DNA from: Cordilura impudica
Taxonomy: Eukaryota > Arthropoda > Insecta > Diptera > Scathophagidae
Length of the DNA stretch: 64,000 bases
Assembly (NCBI GenBank): GCA_963682025.1
Contig: OY821519.1
Coordinates: 99,824,585 to 99,888,584, forward strand
Direction of reading: 5' to 3'
Of the stretch, positions 42,619 to 54,540 are shown in pieces. Position 1 is the first letter of the stretch. Every line of letters begins with the position of its first letter. The translations under genes were made by a program, and so were the position numbers. The notes below the pieces were generated by a model. It saw only the letters and a program-made list of their open reading frames with translations, was not told the DNA's origin and did not search any database.

Positions 42619-44291
42619 CAGTGTGCAGCAAAAGTCAAGGTACCCCAGTTTAATTAAAATAGTTTGTAAAATATATCCAAAAATGTATAAAAAAAATAAG
42701 TTATATTTATTTTTCTCCCATGTATTAACATCTATTCTACAACATAACAAAAAATTAGAAACATGTTCAGCAAAACAAAAAAGATATAATTCGGAAATCA
42801 TGAAAACTCCTTATTTTTATGCAGCAAAAGTCTTGGTACCGTTTAGAAAAAAAGAAAATTAATCAAAATATACATAAGTTGATATTGTATTACAATGCTT
42901 TACTTAATATTTTGTAGGAGATCCCTTAAGGCGTAAAATTTCGTTTAAACGATTTGGCATTGAGTAAACAAGTTTTTTTGTGTACTCTCCGGATATTTGC
43001 TGCCATTCACTCAAAAGCACATCTTTCAGCTGATTTTTATTAGAAATCTTATGGCATCGCAGTTGTTTTTCCAAGTGATCCCACAAGTGCTCAATTGGAT
43101 TCATATCGGGACTTTGCGGAAGGGTTTTAAGCATATGGGGTGTGTTGTATGCTATCCACATCTTAACGTCAGCAGCAGTGTGCTTACGATCATTGTCCTG
43201 GTGGAAGTAATAATCATTACGAATTTTCAATTTTTCAGCACTTTGGTTAAGATTATTTTTCAGAATATTAAGGTAAAACCGTTTTGTTCATTATTTCGTC
43301 AATAAATACCAAATTACCTACTCCTGCTGCTGACTTACAGCCCCAAACCATGACACCACCACCTCCATGCTTCACTGTTTTACGCGTGTTCTTCGGATTA
43401 AGTTCTTCCAACGGTTTTCTCCATACCAGAACACGTCCATCTGAGCCCAAAATATTGTATTTTGATTCGTCCGAGAATATAACCTTATCCCAAAACTCAT
43501 TTGTTTTGCTTTTGTATTCGTTGGCGAAATCTGTACGCTTCTTTCTATTTGTTTCGTTAACGAAAGGCTTTTTGCGAGCTGTACGAGCATTGTAACCGGC
43601 CCTTTTGATTGATCTACGTACTGTGTCTGCAGAAACACTCTTGTCAAAAGATTCCTTCAACTCTGCAGCTATCTTAGGTGCACTTGTAAATGGATCCTTT
43701 TTAATAATAGCCTCTATTTTTCTTTCATCTCTATTACTTAACTTTGGGGGACGTCCAGTTCGTGGTTTATTCTCAATTCTTTTTTCTTTTTTAAAGCGGT
43801 TTATAATTTTTTGTATAGTCGATTTGCTTCTTTTTACTATGTTAGAAATTTCGGAGTAGGATTTTCCCGTTTTGTGGCTATTTATTATTATTTCTAATTC
43901 CTTTCTAAACATTTTTTTGAATCACTTTACTTCACTTTAATTAATAAAACACTACTTTTTTAAACTTCTTTACAAATATAATTGCTTTTAAAATGTTCCG
44001 TTATGAATAATAAAAGAGAATTTTTAAAAACAATAGAGTTGCCAACACTTTTCCAAAAATGTTTTAAATGGGTACCAAGACTTCTGCTGTGTAAAAATAT
44101 GGAGTTTCCATGATTTTCGAATTATATATTTTTTGTTTTGCTGAACATGTTTCTAATTTTTTGTTATGTTGTAGAATAGATGTTAATACATGGGAGAAAA
44201 ATAAATATAACTTATTTTTTTATGAATTTTTTGACATATTTTACAAACTGTTTTAATCAAACTGGGGTGCCTTGACTTTTGCTGCACTCTG
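42619..44291 (-). mobile_element. Nearly intact Tc1-type transposon with IR/DR ends
   Basis: It is 1673 bp flanked by TA (42617-42618 and 44292-44293). The ends CAGTGTGCAGCAAAAGTCAA and TTGACTTTTGCTGCACTCTG are inverted. The TIRs are about 222 bp (42619-42840 and 44071-44291). Each carries an outer and an inner copy of GCAGCAAAAGTC..GGTACC, the double-repeat (IR/DR) layout of Sleeping Beauty/Minos/Paris-type Tc1 elements. Confidence 0.92.
42904..43912 (-). pseudogene. Tc1 transposase (DD34E), one frameshift
   Basis: The transposase cuts and pastes the element at its TIRs. The ATG is at 43912-43910. N-terminal paired-like HTHs (YSEISNIVKRSKSTIQKIIN) are followed by the GRPPK motif at about residue 53. 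The first catalytic Asp is D148 in VIFSDESKYN. After VMVWGCKSAAGVGNLVFIDE the frame breaks at about 43271-43278, where one extra T fits, and resumes as YLNILKNNLNQSAEKL. The second Asp is in YYFHQDNDRKHTA and the Glu in SPDMNPIEHLWD, 34 residues apart. The stop is at 42904. Only this lesion is evident. Confidence 0.92.
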
Positions 44292-44302
44292 TATGTAAGC
44301 TA

Positions 44303-44640
44303 AGGGAATAAAGAGTTTGTACTGATGTTTGTAACTACCAAAAATATTTTACTTAGACCTAGACCTTTTATTATACCAATCGACTCAGAAACACTTTCTG
44401 AGTCGATTTAGGTCTGTCCATGCGCTAGTCCGTCTGTCTAACTGTGTGTCCATGTAGATCTTGTAATCAAACTACAGGTCGCTAATATAAATATATTTTG
44501 ATAAAATACAGTTTATAAGGAGCAACGCCATTGAAATTGGTGAAAATAGCTGCATGTTCAGACCTAGCCCCCGTACAAATAACCCCTATCTGGTCGACTA
44601 AAGTGTTAGTAAGATTCAGATTATGATATATAAATTGGGT
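44303..44640 (-). mobile_element. mini-me/DINE-like repeat copy 6, truncated
   Basis: GTTTGTAACTACCAAAAATA, ATTATACCAATCGACTCAGA, AACACTTTCTGAGTCGATTT and TGTGTCCATGTAGATCTTGT follow the copy 1 order. The left edge abuts the Tc1 element. Confidence 0.6.
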
Positions 44641-44659
44641 GGCAATTCATTGGCAACTT

Positions 44660-45730
44660 TTTCAAAATCCTGAATATGCAATTTTTTTTTTTTTTGTTAA
44701 ATAATTTCGCTTTAAATCCTAAAATTATGTTCTTTTTTGCGAAAATACTCTTTGGTGTGTTCTCTATTGAAAGATAAAAAATTTGTTACAAAAATACAAT
44801 TAAATATGAAACCAAAATAATGGAAACTTTTAAATTTTTGTACCAGAGTTGATTAAAACAAGAAAGAAAATGTATAAAATCTACCGTTATTTAAATGTTT
44901 ATAGTTTCTGACGTTTTCTTTCAACTTTTTTTTAACGCAATCGTAATTTTCAATGTTTTAATCTTATAATTATAAAATGTTGGCAACAATTAAGATTTGT
45001 GAAAAGTTAAAAATCAGAATAATAGCTGATTTTGCAGCTGGTCGTAAGCAAAAGAAAATTTGTGAGAAATATTCTATGAATAAAACCATTATTTCCAAAA
45101 TTATCAAGAAATATCGTAAAAATACGGCGACGACTCAACATTTAGGCCCCATACATCGAGTCAAAGACAGGATAATTTAATACCAAGAGAGTTTAAGAAA
45201 TGAAAATCGAAATTTGAAACAAAAAATATGCACTCGAACTGTTTCCCGATGAGCAATTGAGGCTGATCTTGGTTGTTATCGCCTGTGAAGAAACCACCGG
45301 TCAAAACTGGTCAAAACGGATTTGGTATACCGTTCTCTTTTCAGATGAGTTCAAGTTCAATTTAAGAGGCCATGTTGGAAGAATGTTTGTACGACGTCCA
45401 ACCCAAAATACACAAATATAACTGTCAAGTTTGGCGGTGGGGTTGCTTTCGGGACAATTCATATAGTAACAGGTACTCTAACATGCATTTGATAAAGGCA
45501 AAATCTAAATGATATAGTGTATCGATACGCGGAGCAAAATATGCCTCTGGGAAATTATAGATCGAAAAATACGGACACGAAATTACACAACCAAGTCAGA
45601 ACTCATAGAGGCAGTTAATTCAGAATGGGAAAAGATTTTAATGGATATCATCAACAATTCTATCGACTCCATGTCTCGGCAGTACTAAGAGATAATGGGA
45701 ACCCAACAAAATATTGAAACCAAAAATAGA
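44660..45730 (+). mobile_element. Tc1-like family Y relic, plus copy
   Basis: A non-coding leader (including AACTTTTAAATTTTTGTACC) is followed by a 67-codon HTH frame at 44977-45180 (KICEKLKIRIIADFAAGRKQ, YSMNKTIISKIIKKY). Then, in shifted frames, come TVLFSDEFKFNLRGH (first catalytic Asp region), FVRRPTQ and a C-terminal VNSEWEKILMDIINNSID near 45610-45660. The middle, with the second Asp, is deleted. It is the same family as 27236-28060. Confidence 0.78.
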
Positions 45731-46558
45731 GGGCAAGTTTTCAATTATAGTATAGTAAAGGTTTCCAATGCTTTGTCAACAGCATACAAATGAATACTTT
45801 TAAGTTTGTTATTTTATGATCCAATTTCTCTCTGTCAAGCTGATTTTCCAATTTCTCCTTCCACTTGTCAACATCCTGCCTTGGAATTTGAAATTGAATT
45901 TTATGAATATATATGTGACAATGGCAGTGATGATTTACGTTATTATTATTATGCTTGCGATTTTGATTCTTTAAATTCTCATAATAATAATTGTAATTGG
46001 TATAATTTACTGAATAGTAATATTGTTTCAATTTGTTATGATTCATTTCTAAAAAATATTGCAAAAATTATAAAAGATAATATTCCGTTGGCGAGTCCAA
46101 AAGTTCATAGACTCCCGTGGTATACTATAGGGTTAAAAAAATTAAAAAATCTTAGAAATAAGTTTCATAAAAAATATAAAGCCTCAATGACCGTGATAAG
46201 CAAAATTTTCTACATTATGAAAGAGAGTTTAAAATCCTCAATAAGTTTTTATACAACCAGTACATAATGAGTTTTAATAATCCAAAGCGTTTTTGGAGTT
46301 TTATTAATTCCAAAAGAAATAATTCCTCAATACCAGTTCTAATGACGTATAATGGTTTAACATCTAATACATTGTACGAGATTCGCTTAATCTTTTTGCC
46401 AAATATTTCCAGTCTAACTTAAATGATGATGTTTTTCCTATTTCTAATTTTGATATTAGAAGCGTTGATAGTTTTTTTGATTTTGGGTCGTTGCAAGTTT
46501 CAGATGAAGATGTTGCATTCGGTATAGACAAGATATCTAATTCATTTTTTTTTTTTTA

Positions 46559-47212
46559 TTGATTTTACCTCTGAAGATAATATTTAAAAAATCATTAAGG
46601 GCGGGTTATTTTATTCAAAAATTAAAATATACAACGATATTTCCAATATTGAAGTCTGGGAATAAAAATAATGTTGAGACTTACAGGCCTATTTCTAAAT
46701 TGACTAGTATTACAAAAGTTTTTGAGCATTTTGTGTACAGAAAACTTTTTTATCATTTAAAGCGTTACATTTGGGTATCTCAGCATGGATTTATGGCTGG
46801 GAGATCAACTACCACTAACCTAGCTGTTTTCACAAATTTTTCTATATCTTGTTTTGAAAAAGGTGTTCAAGTTTATTCAGTTTATACGGATTTTGCGAAA
46901 GCATTTGATAGTGTTCCACATGAACTTCTTTTACTAAAGCTTTCAAGGATTGGTTTCCATTCGGAAATGCTTAGTTGGTTTCGTTATTATTTAACTGGCC
47001 GTCTTTCTACGGTTTCAATAGATGTAATCTGTTCTAGATCTTTCATTTTGCCCTCTGGTATACCGCAAGGTAGTATTCTGGGTCCCTTACTTTTTAATAT
47101 TTTTATAAATGATATTTATCACTGTTTTAAAAATTCGAAATATCTTTTGTATGCTGATGATCTTAAAGTTTTCAAACCAATTTCAACAGTTAGAGATATT
47201 TCTGATTTCTGA
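46559..47212 (+). pseudogene. LINE reverse transcriptase
   Basis: Finger and palm motifs in order are TIFPILKSGNKNNVETYRPI, SQHGFMAGRSTTTNLAVF, YTDFAKAFDSVPHELLLLK, SGIPQGSILGPLLFNIFIND and LLYADDLKVF (YADD codons 47150-47161). The frame begins inside the element after a shift near 46558 and ends at a shift near 47212, with the thumb in another frame (NIGKCFHMTFHRSRHILPSQ). The catalytic residues are intact. Confidence 0.88.
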
Positions 47213-47500
47213 TTGTAATGGCCTTCCTTTTAATATTGGAAAATGCTTTCATATGACGTTTCATAGATCTCGACATATTCTTCCTTCTCAATATATAATG
47301 AAGCATCATGTTTTATCATCTGTAGATGAAATTTTAGACTTAGGTGTAATTTTTGATCCTAAGCTATCATTTGGGAGTCACTTAAATTATGTGATACCAA
47401 AATCATATTCAATGTTTGGTTTATTCGTCGAAACTCAGATAATGTCTTTGATCATTACACTAAGAAAGCATTATTTACTTCTTTTGTTAGATCAAAGTTA

Positions 47501-47737
47501 TGTCTGGTTTTCATTATGTCATTTTCAATGACAATTGTAGCTTGTCATTTACAACCCCTAGCAAAATTTGACATCTGAAATGAAATTGCCAGCATATTGG
47601 CAATTTGTTTGTGTTTGACAGCCGAATTTTTTGTTCGTTTATAAGATGTTATGAATACGTAATGAATAGAAAATTACTAGATGTCAGTTGAGGCAATTGT
47701 TTGTTGTCAGCTTATATCACATAGTGAAAACCAGGCA
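47501..47737. mobile_element. 237-bp Harbinger-type MITE in the LINE
   Basis: The ends TGTCTGGTTTTCATTATGT and ACATAGTGAAAACCAGGCA are inverted. TTA flanks both sides (47498-47500 and 47738-47740). Removing the insert and one TTA restores the LINE codons for SKLEYASFIWSPN exactly. Confidence 0.88.
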
Positions 47738-48429
47738 TTAGAATACGCTTCATTTATTTGGAGTCCTAATGCAAGCTATTCACATAAATCGTATTGAGAA
47801 AATTCAAGTTAAATTTATAAAATATGCGCTTTCATTTTTAAATTTTCAGTCTGCATCATCTTCTATTCCTTCCCTTTCTGTGCCTTATGAGAGTAAGTGT
47901 GCTCTACTTTCAATGGAAGTTAGAAGAAAGATATTTTCTCTAAATATTTAACACGGTATTATTTGTGGTGAAATTGATTGCCGTGAATTGTTACAATTAA
48001 TTAAAATCTAAATATGTTCCTCCAAAGGTGTTTCGGAGAATTGATAAATTCTTTTATGTTGATGTGCATAAAACAGATTATGCATTAAATGAACCGCTTA
48101 CAAAGGCTTGTATATTATTTAATAATTATTGCAATATTTTGGATATTACTATTCCCCATACCCAATTTAGACTTATTTTAAATAATGTTAAGTTCATTTA
48201 ATTAATATATTTTTACGTTTTCTTGTTAGTCTGTAAGGATAATATTGTATCCATAGACCGAAAATAAATAAATAAATTTTTTGGTATTGATCGTTCAAGT
48301 ATTGACGATTTTACTATGTTCTTGTTATTGTTGTTATTCCAAATTTTTAAATTTGTGTGTGATAGATGCCCATATGCCCAAATTTTTTATGTTTTGACGA
48401 ATTCAAAATTTATTTTTTGTGAAAAACTC

Positions 48430-49380
48430 TCAGATTAGAAACCTTAAGCATTTTAGATTCATAAATGTGACCACTTCCATTTCGTATAATTACACGACAT
48501 AGTCTTGGCATCCATTGAATCAATTTTTTCAAAGTTTCTGGTGTGATCTGGTTCTAAGCTTCCTACGGTTTATTCCACATGTTTTTTTTAGATGTAGGAC
48601 AGGTAGTTCGAACCTTCCTATCCGATCCAGCCCACTGTAACTATAAGATAACATCAGGTGACTGTAGTGGCCATTCCATAACTTTACAGGTTCCAGCTAA
48701 ATACTGCTTACAAATTTTCGCTGTATGTTTCGGGCCATTATCTTGCTGAAATATAAATTTGCAACCCAAAATTCGTAATTCAGTGACCATGGCACAATGT
48801 TTCAGGATAGTTTTTACTGGGTTCGATCGAGTATTTCTTCGATTCAGTTTAACTCGCCAACAGTTTCGCCAGCAATGCATCCCCAAACCATTACGGAACC
48901 TCCCCGTGTTTGACTGTTGGCCCTAGGCATGTATCCGAGGCACGTTCTCCAGCTGAATGCCTCACAAAAACTCGCCTCATGGAGCCGAACACTCAAACTT
49001 CGATTCATCGAACCAAAGGATCTTGCACCAATCGTTGAAAGCCCAGTTTTGATATTTTTTACCCCACTCTAATCATTTTCTTTTATTTTGTGGGCGAAGA
49101 TGAGGTTTTTCATGGCGATTCTGCCGCTTAAGCCAGCCGCTATAAGGCGTCGTTTTACTGTATTCGCACTTACTGTATTCGTTTGGCTGCTGTTTATGTG
49201 GGCGGCTATTTCTGGAGCTGTTAGGCGACAATTTCGTTTATTTGTTGTTACTTTGGGTTCATTGCTCTGATTTTTATTCGCTATAGTACCCTCTTTGTTT
49301 AATTTTTTCACAATATAGTCCACGGAGCAATAGCTTACAACCTGTTTTTCCCAATTTTGTGTGGGGAAGCTCATCCCCTG
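48430..49380 (-). pseudogene. Tc1-type transposase relic (third family)
   Basis: On the minus strand, in order with several shifts: LTAPEIAAHINSSQTNTVSA and NTVKRRLIAAGLSGRIAMK (HTH region), WFDESKFE (first Asp, about 49010-49030), VMVWGC-like sequence, GCKFIFQQDNGPKHTAKI (second Asp) and WPLQSPD (before the Glu site, which is not clear), then LKKLIQWMPRLCRVIIRNG. Premature stops follow the first Asp. Termini were not identified. Confidence 0.82.
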
Positions 49381-49384
49381 GCAA

Positions 49385-50570
49385 TCATAGGGGCTAGAAG
49401 ACCAAAGATAATACCATAATTTTACATATAATAAACCAACTTTAAGAGTTTAACTCTCTACCGTGATATTCACAATCTTAACTATGTACCTGAACAACTT
49501 GTTTTGTTTTGCTTAACTTACCTATATACACTCGTTTGTATCCTATATTTTGATTAATCTACATGAACTGTAATTCGAATATGTCTGTCAATTTGTTTGA
49601 CAGAGCTCTGTTATATATTGTTTAATTGTTATTTAGTTTTAGTAATGTTATTTACAGACTTTTGCCCTGTTAGCGAATTCAAAGGCCGAAAGCAAGCCTT
49701 GCGAAACTGTTCACATTATACAATTTTATATATAACAACATACTTTAGCAATGTCGCTTTTACGCTTTCTTAGTTATTAGAGTAAGACATATATAGCTCT
49801 AAGAATATTATTATTCTTATCGTATGAAGACAATCAATGTAATCGAAAAAGAAGAAGACTTAATAAAAATTTTACTTACTTGTGTGGGGAAGTAATATGA
49901 TGACGAGTTGCAATTGAAATCTCTGCGGTGTTGCCATACTTTTTTTATTTCAAATATTTTAAATTGTAACTTTCACGTGTTAGATCTTAGTTACGATGTA
50001 ATAACCCATGTTTTGTTTTATGTATTTCAATTTGCAGTTTTTGAATTATTTATACTTATTTTTGTTTTATAAAAAGCCCACGCTAATCCTATACCCAATA
50101 ACGAAATTTCCAAAAAAAAAAAGAAAATCACCAAAGTCACTACTTTCTGTTAACTGGGGCCTAATTTTCACAGTCGTGATCGAAATAATTCCGTATCGAA
50201 ATAATTCGATATCGAAATTCCATATCGAAGTGTTTCTAATTTCCTTACTCGTAAAATATTGTAAAAGACGGAAATAAATATGTTTTATAATAATGCATAA
50301 ATGTAAGAAATTAAATAGGAAACGTAAAGAAGATTGAAAAAAAGTAATACATTAAAAAGAATTTAAATATTTATAAAATGGATTCATCTTTATTTTTTTT
50401 TATTATTCATCATCTTCCTATTCCGTACAAATCTTAGATGAATGGTCAACTTTTTTAAAACGTTTGAAATATGTATAAAAAATTGGATATTTTTAAAATT
50501 TATCTAAAATTTTTATTTTTCAAATTTGACCATTACTCTCAAAATTTCGTGTCTAAAATGAAATTAAATT
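49385..50570. other. AT-rich region, no gene seen
   Basis: A direct repeat TGTGTGGGGAAG occurs at about 49360 and 49882, bounding about 520 bp of LTR-like sequence; see the rejected list. The remainder is AT-rich, with a cluster of ATCGAAAT motifs at 50175-50225. Confidence 0.4.
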
Positions 50571-50574
50571 GTCC

Positions 50575-51138
50575 ATGAATTATTCTATTAGGTCTTGTTT
50601 ATCGATTGTGGCAAATATATACAACCAAATGATTCACAATTGCTGGACATCGAATTGGGACTCCTGTGGTAATGAAAAATTCATTTCTTTCATATTGGCC
50701 GATGATCCCCATTTACTGGCATATGCTATTTTGGGTCAAAAATGGTACTATCGTCAGTTGAGAAGTAAGAAATGTACGATCAGTGAATATTTACATATAA
50801 AACCTAGGGATATACTATTCGGTCGTAAAGGAGAGATTCTGATCTCGGATGTTGATGGCAACTTGTATACAGCTCCAAATACTGAAGCCTAACAACGAAA
50901 TGACAAGATAAATATGTTATTATTAGGCTCTTTGCTGGGTCCCACCAGAGATCTATTGGTTGATTTCTATGGTGCTTTATTTTATGTGGTCAGAAAATTC
51001 GGTGCGGTAGTTCGTTGTGTTTATAAACAAAATATGACGGCGGAGGATAGTGAAATTATACACATGACTTCGAAAAATTTTCTTTGGCACCGAGTTATCA
51101 GTTTGGTTAATATCCGACAAATGGTTAAAGTCGCATGA
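50575..51138 (+). pseudogene. WD40-repeat coding relic, possibly WDR4/wuho (Trm82)-like
   Basis: Unlike the transposon relics, this reads as cellular protein. In one frame there is NEKFISFILADDPHLLAYAI, KKCTISEYLHIKP, GEILISDVDGNLYTAPN, a TAA at 50890-50892, then LLLGSLLGPTRDLLV. In neighbouring frames FILCGQKIR and LWHRVIS-type words follow. The order RRCT / VADKSGDVY / LGHxSMLLD / FILTADRDEKIR / LGHxEFVS is that of WDR4/wuho, the WD40 partner of the tRNA m7G46 methyltransferase. Several frameshifts make it non-functional. No intron is evident within it. The family call is tentative. Confidence 0.5.
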
Positions 51139-51365
51139 TCAATGTTTTTCGGGGTATTAATTTCATTGGAAAAACATATTGAAAAAACGTCCCCAATTTG
51201 CTGAAAACCCCGTCGAAACTCTTAGTTTTTTTAATATTTTACGTTTGGACACATACATACATAATCGTACAACAAAATTTTTAAAAATGTTCATAAAAAA
51301 TTGACAAAGTATTGGGTATTCTACGCATATACACTTCATTGACTCTGACTGCAAATTTATATAAA

Positions 51366-51730
51366 CTAGCAAATTCCAGCGCTCGAAATTCGAGTGCAAT
51401 TTCTAGGCAATTTTATTTCTCAACTTCGCTAATTCACAAACCAACACTTTATTGATTTATTATCATTGTGAATGAAGATAAACTCAATTAACAAACACAT
51501 TAACAAATTTAATTAACACACACATAGCATACGTATAATTTTATGTATGTGTTAATAGCAACTTTAAATGCAATTTACTCGAAATAAAGGAAAAATTTAA
51601 AAATCTGTAAATCTGGTGAACAGCTAAAAAAAATTACCTCTCAAGTAATATACGTTTGGTCAAACTCGGGATAAAACGGTAGAACAAAACATCAGCAACA
51701 AGAAATCGCCTAGCCTATTTATATTATAGA
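51366..51730 (-). mobile_element. Helitron-like family B, full copy
   Basis: Read on minus it begins TCTATAATATAAATAGGCTA after an A and ends CTAG before a T, with the hairpin CTCGAATTTCGAG 12 nt before the end. It is 365 bp and non-coding. It provides the complete template for the partial copies in intron 8. Confidence 0.72.
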
Positions 51731-52229
51731 TTTAAAATTTTTATTATTTATTTATTTATTTTTGACCTAAAATTACTAAAATTTAAATTTCAAATATATT
51801 ATATATATTTTGCCCTAACATTTTCCATACTTTTTCTCTTTATTGGAGAAAAATGTCTATTCGCATGCTATTTTGCTAACGAGCAAAATTTCACAAGGAT
51901 GTATTCGAATGATCACTCGTTATCGTATTCCAAAATCAGAAATTTCGTTACATATTATTCGTTATCGTATAAGAAAATCCTAAAAGTACAAAAAAAAAAA
52001 AGTACGCAAGTTCGAATAAAAATCCGTTCGCTTACGACTGCGAAAATTAGACCCCTGGTAAAAAAGCCAATCTTTTTATTTTATATAATAAAATATTTAC
52101 TCAATAATGAATGACTTTTAAACGGAAACTCTAGTGAAAGACCACATATTTTTGGGATGGCAAATACTTTTGGACGGTAGAGAACATATATTCTCTAACT
52201 CTCAGGTTGTTTTATTTTTAAACTCTTTT

Positions 52230-52860
52230 CTTTTAACTCATACTCTCTGTCTGACTGTCTGTCTGCCATGGGTGGACTCCATTCCCCCTTATCCAATTGA
52301 TCTGAAACTTGGCCCATACTCTTGTGGGTAGTCACGCACGGTCACGGAGTGATCTAAATGTCATTTCCCCTCATCCGATCGATCTCAAACTTGGTCCATA
52401 CACTTGCTGTGAAATAAAGAGTAACTTTGACTTACTCGCGCACAGTCACGAGTGGTCACGCACAGTCACAGAGTGATCTAAATGTCATTTCCCCTCATCC
52501 GATCGATCTCAAACTTGGTCCATACACTTGCTGTGAAAAAAAGATTAACTTTGACTAAGTCACGCGCAGTCACGCACAGTCACGGATTGATCTAAATGTC
52601 ATTTCCCCTCATCCGATCTATCTGAAACTTGGTCGATATACTTGCTGTAAAGAAGGATCAACTTCGACTTAGTCACGCGCAGTCACGAATAGTCACGCAC
52701 AGTCATGGAGTGATTTAAAACCCAACTTCCCCTCATCCGATGGATCTGAAACTTTGTTGTGGCCAAAGATTAATTTTAAGATAGTCACACACAGTCACGA
52801 ATAGTCACGGAGATATTCAAAACTCATATGCATAAGGAAAGGAAGGGTTTTAATAAAAAC
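52230..52860 (+). repeat. Tandem array of about 120-bp units
   Basis: GATCTAAATGTCATTTCCCC-type segments start at 52351, 52475, 52589 and 52712 (spacing 124, 114, 123). Each unit has CTCATCCGATCGATCTCAAA and a run of AGTCACGCACAGTCACG sub-repeats. Related dispersed pieces lie at 1933 and 23040. Confidence 0.88.
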
Positions 52861-53075
52861 TTTGTTTTTATGGGTTATATTATTTTATTTAATTTAGAAA
52901 ATGACTTTAAACATAATGTATGTATATTTTCACTAAAAGATATATTAAATTAAATGGTATTAGTATTTTAAGGTTAATTATCAGCAAGTGTATTAAAATG
53001 GTTGCCGTACCCAACATCGGTGTCGAAGATCGGCACAGCTGAATTTAACACTGTTACTTGTTTTGATTGTACTTG

Positions 53076-53585
53076 TATATATATATATTAATACGTGAAG
53101 GTAAATCTCTCACCCGCTTTTTAAGCGAAATTCGCACACGGAGGAGTGTGAAATTTGGCATAGTTATGGTTCATATTGAGGAGAAGTGCAGAATGATAAA
53201 ATTTATGTAAAACATGTGCTAAAAATAAATTAAATAAATTAAAATATTTATAATAAATAATTTTATTAGAGCCTAAAGGTATGCATTTATTATTGATGGT
53301 TTCAAAAAGAGTAAATTTTTATCGACCTGTGCTGAATTGGGAATTGCCTAAAATTGATTAGCATACCTTTAGGCTCTTATAAAATTATTTATTAACAATC
53401 CCATTTATATATCTTCTGTGTGTTCATCAAATGTTTATAATGAAATTTAATGAATTTTATTTAAATATTTATAAATTTTATATATGTGTATACACACAGA
53501 TTAAAAAACATTGAAAAAAAAATTGAATGAAAAAATAAAATTTCATAGAATTTGCACTTGAACTTCAAGTGCTGCGCTCTGCTAG
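53076..53585 (+). mobile_element. Helitron-like element family A, long copy
   Basis: It ends in hairpin GCACTTGAACTTCAAGTGC (53554-53572), 9 nt before CTAG (53582-53585), which is followed by T. The 5' start has lost TC. An internal stem pairs AGAGCCTAAAGGTATGC with GCATACCTTTAGGCTCT, retained only in this copy. Confidence 0.68.
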
Positions 53586-53589
53586 TTCA

Positions 53590-54540
53590 CATATAAACTT
53601 ATTTTTATAAATTGATAAACATTTCAAATCTAATTTTAAACCTTTTTTAAAGACATTTCTAATGAAATTTTCGGAAAATAAATTTTAGCGAACATTACCG
53701 CCAACTGAAAAAAAAAAAAAATTAATTTGTCTGTAAAAACAACTACAATTGTCGTTAGTTAACGATACCGACCATATTGTTAAGAAAGTTGGAAAATCGC
53801 ACTGCAGAATAATAACGAAATTTTATCAAAAGCATAAACCATTGGGGACGTGAATTCCAAAGACAAACAAATTAATACCCTGTTTAGGTATGGAGAACTA
53901 ACTTTATGCATGTGTTGTCATTCTCATATTTCGATGAGTTACAAATGGAATGACAAACTTCTATTATTTCACTCCCCGCTGCTCTGGATGATATAATAAA
54001 CCTTATAATTTTGTTTTCATTTCAAATTTCAATTTGAAAGCCGATTCATTTGTTAACCAATTGCTTAATTAGATTTGTATCAAAATAATTTAATAATAAA
54101 ATATAACAAACAAATTAGTTACTACAGCAACTGTAGCATATACAAACTTACAGACTTATTAGCACCTTGAATGTGATTTATTAAAAATCAAAAATCGACA
54201 TACACGGGAGTTCTTAACCTTTCAGGTGGTACCCAAAATCAATAGATAATATTAAAGCTAATTCTCAATGACAAATATATTTGACAGAAAAAGTAACCGT
54301 ACACATAAAATTGTGATAAAGCTGTCATATTACGAAAAAAAATAAGAAAAAAATTAACTAAGCTGAATTATTTTTTCTTCTAATAATTTAATAAAGCTAT
54401 TTATCAGTTTTTTTTTATTTTAAGTTTATTGCCTTTAACAAATTTTATGCCGTTTAAAATCGTAAAGGAAAAGTATTGCATACGAAAAAGTATTCGTACA
54501 TTATTAAAAAAAATTTTTTTTTAGTAATTTGTACAAAATC
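53590..54540. other. AT-rich region with a weak repeat trace
   Basis: Bases 53875-54000 (GTTACAAATGGAATGACAAAC) resemble the end of the CAGACGG repeat family. Nothing else was recognised. Confidence 0.4.

Larger units (their letters stand above)
45745..48290 (+). mobile_element. 5'-truncated jockey-group LINE with AAAT tail
   Basis: An endonuclease C-terminus or linker (DNIPLASPKVHRLPWYTIGL), RT, thumb and C-terminal region (MQAIHINRIEKIQVKFIKYA) are followed by an AAATAAATAAAT tail at about 48265-48278. A MITE interrupts it at 47501-47737. It is a cousin of the LINE at 17600-19895. Confidence 0.85.

Noticed and set aside
49360..49893. Possible solo LTR bounded by TGTGTGGGGAAG
   Set aside because: The direct repeat is only about 12 bp, the TG..CA ends and a 4-6-bp target duplication cannot be placed, and no internal retroviral-type coding is present.
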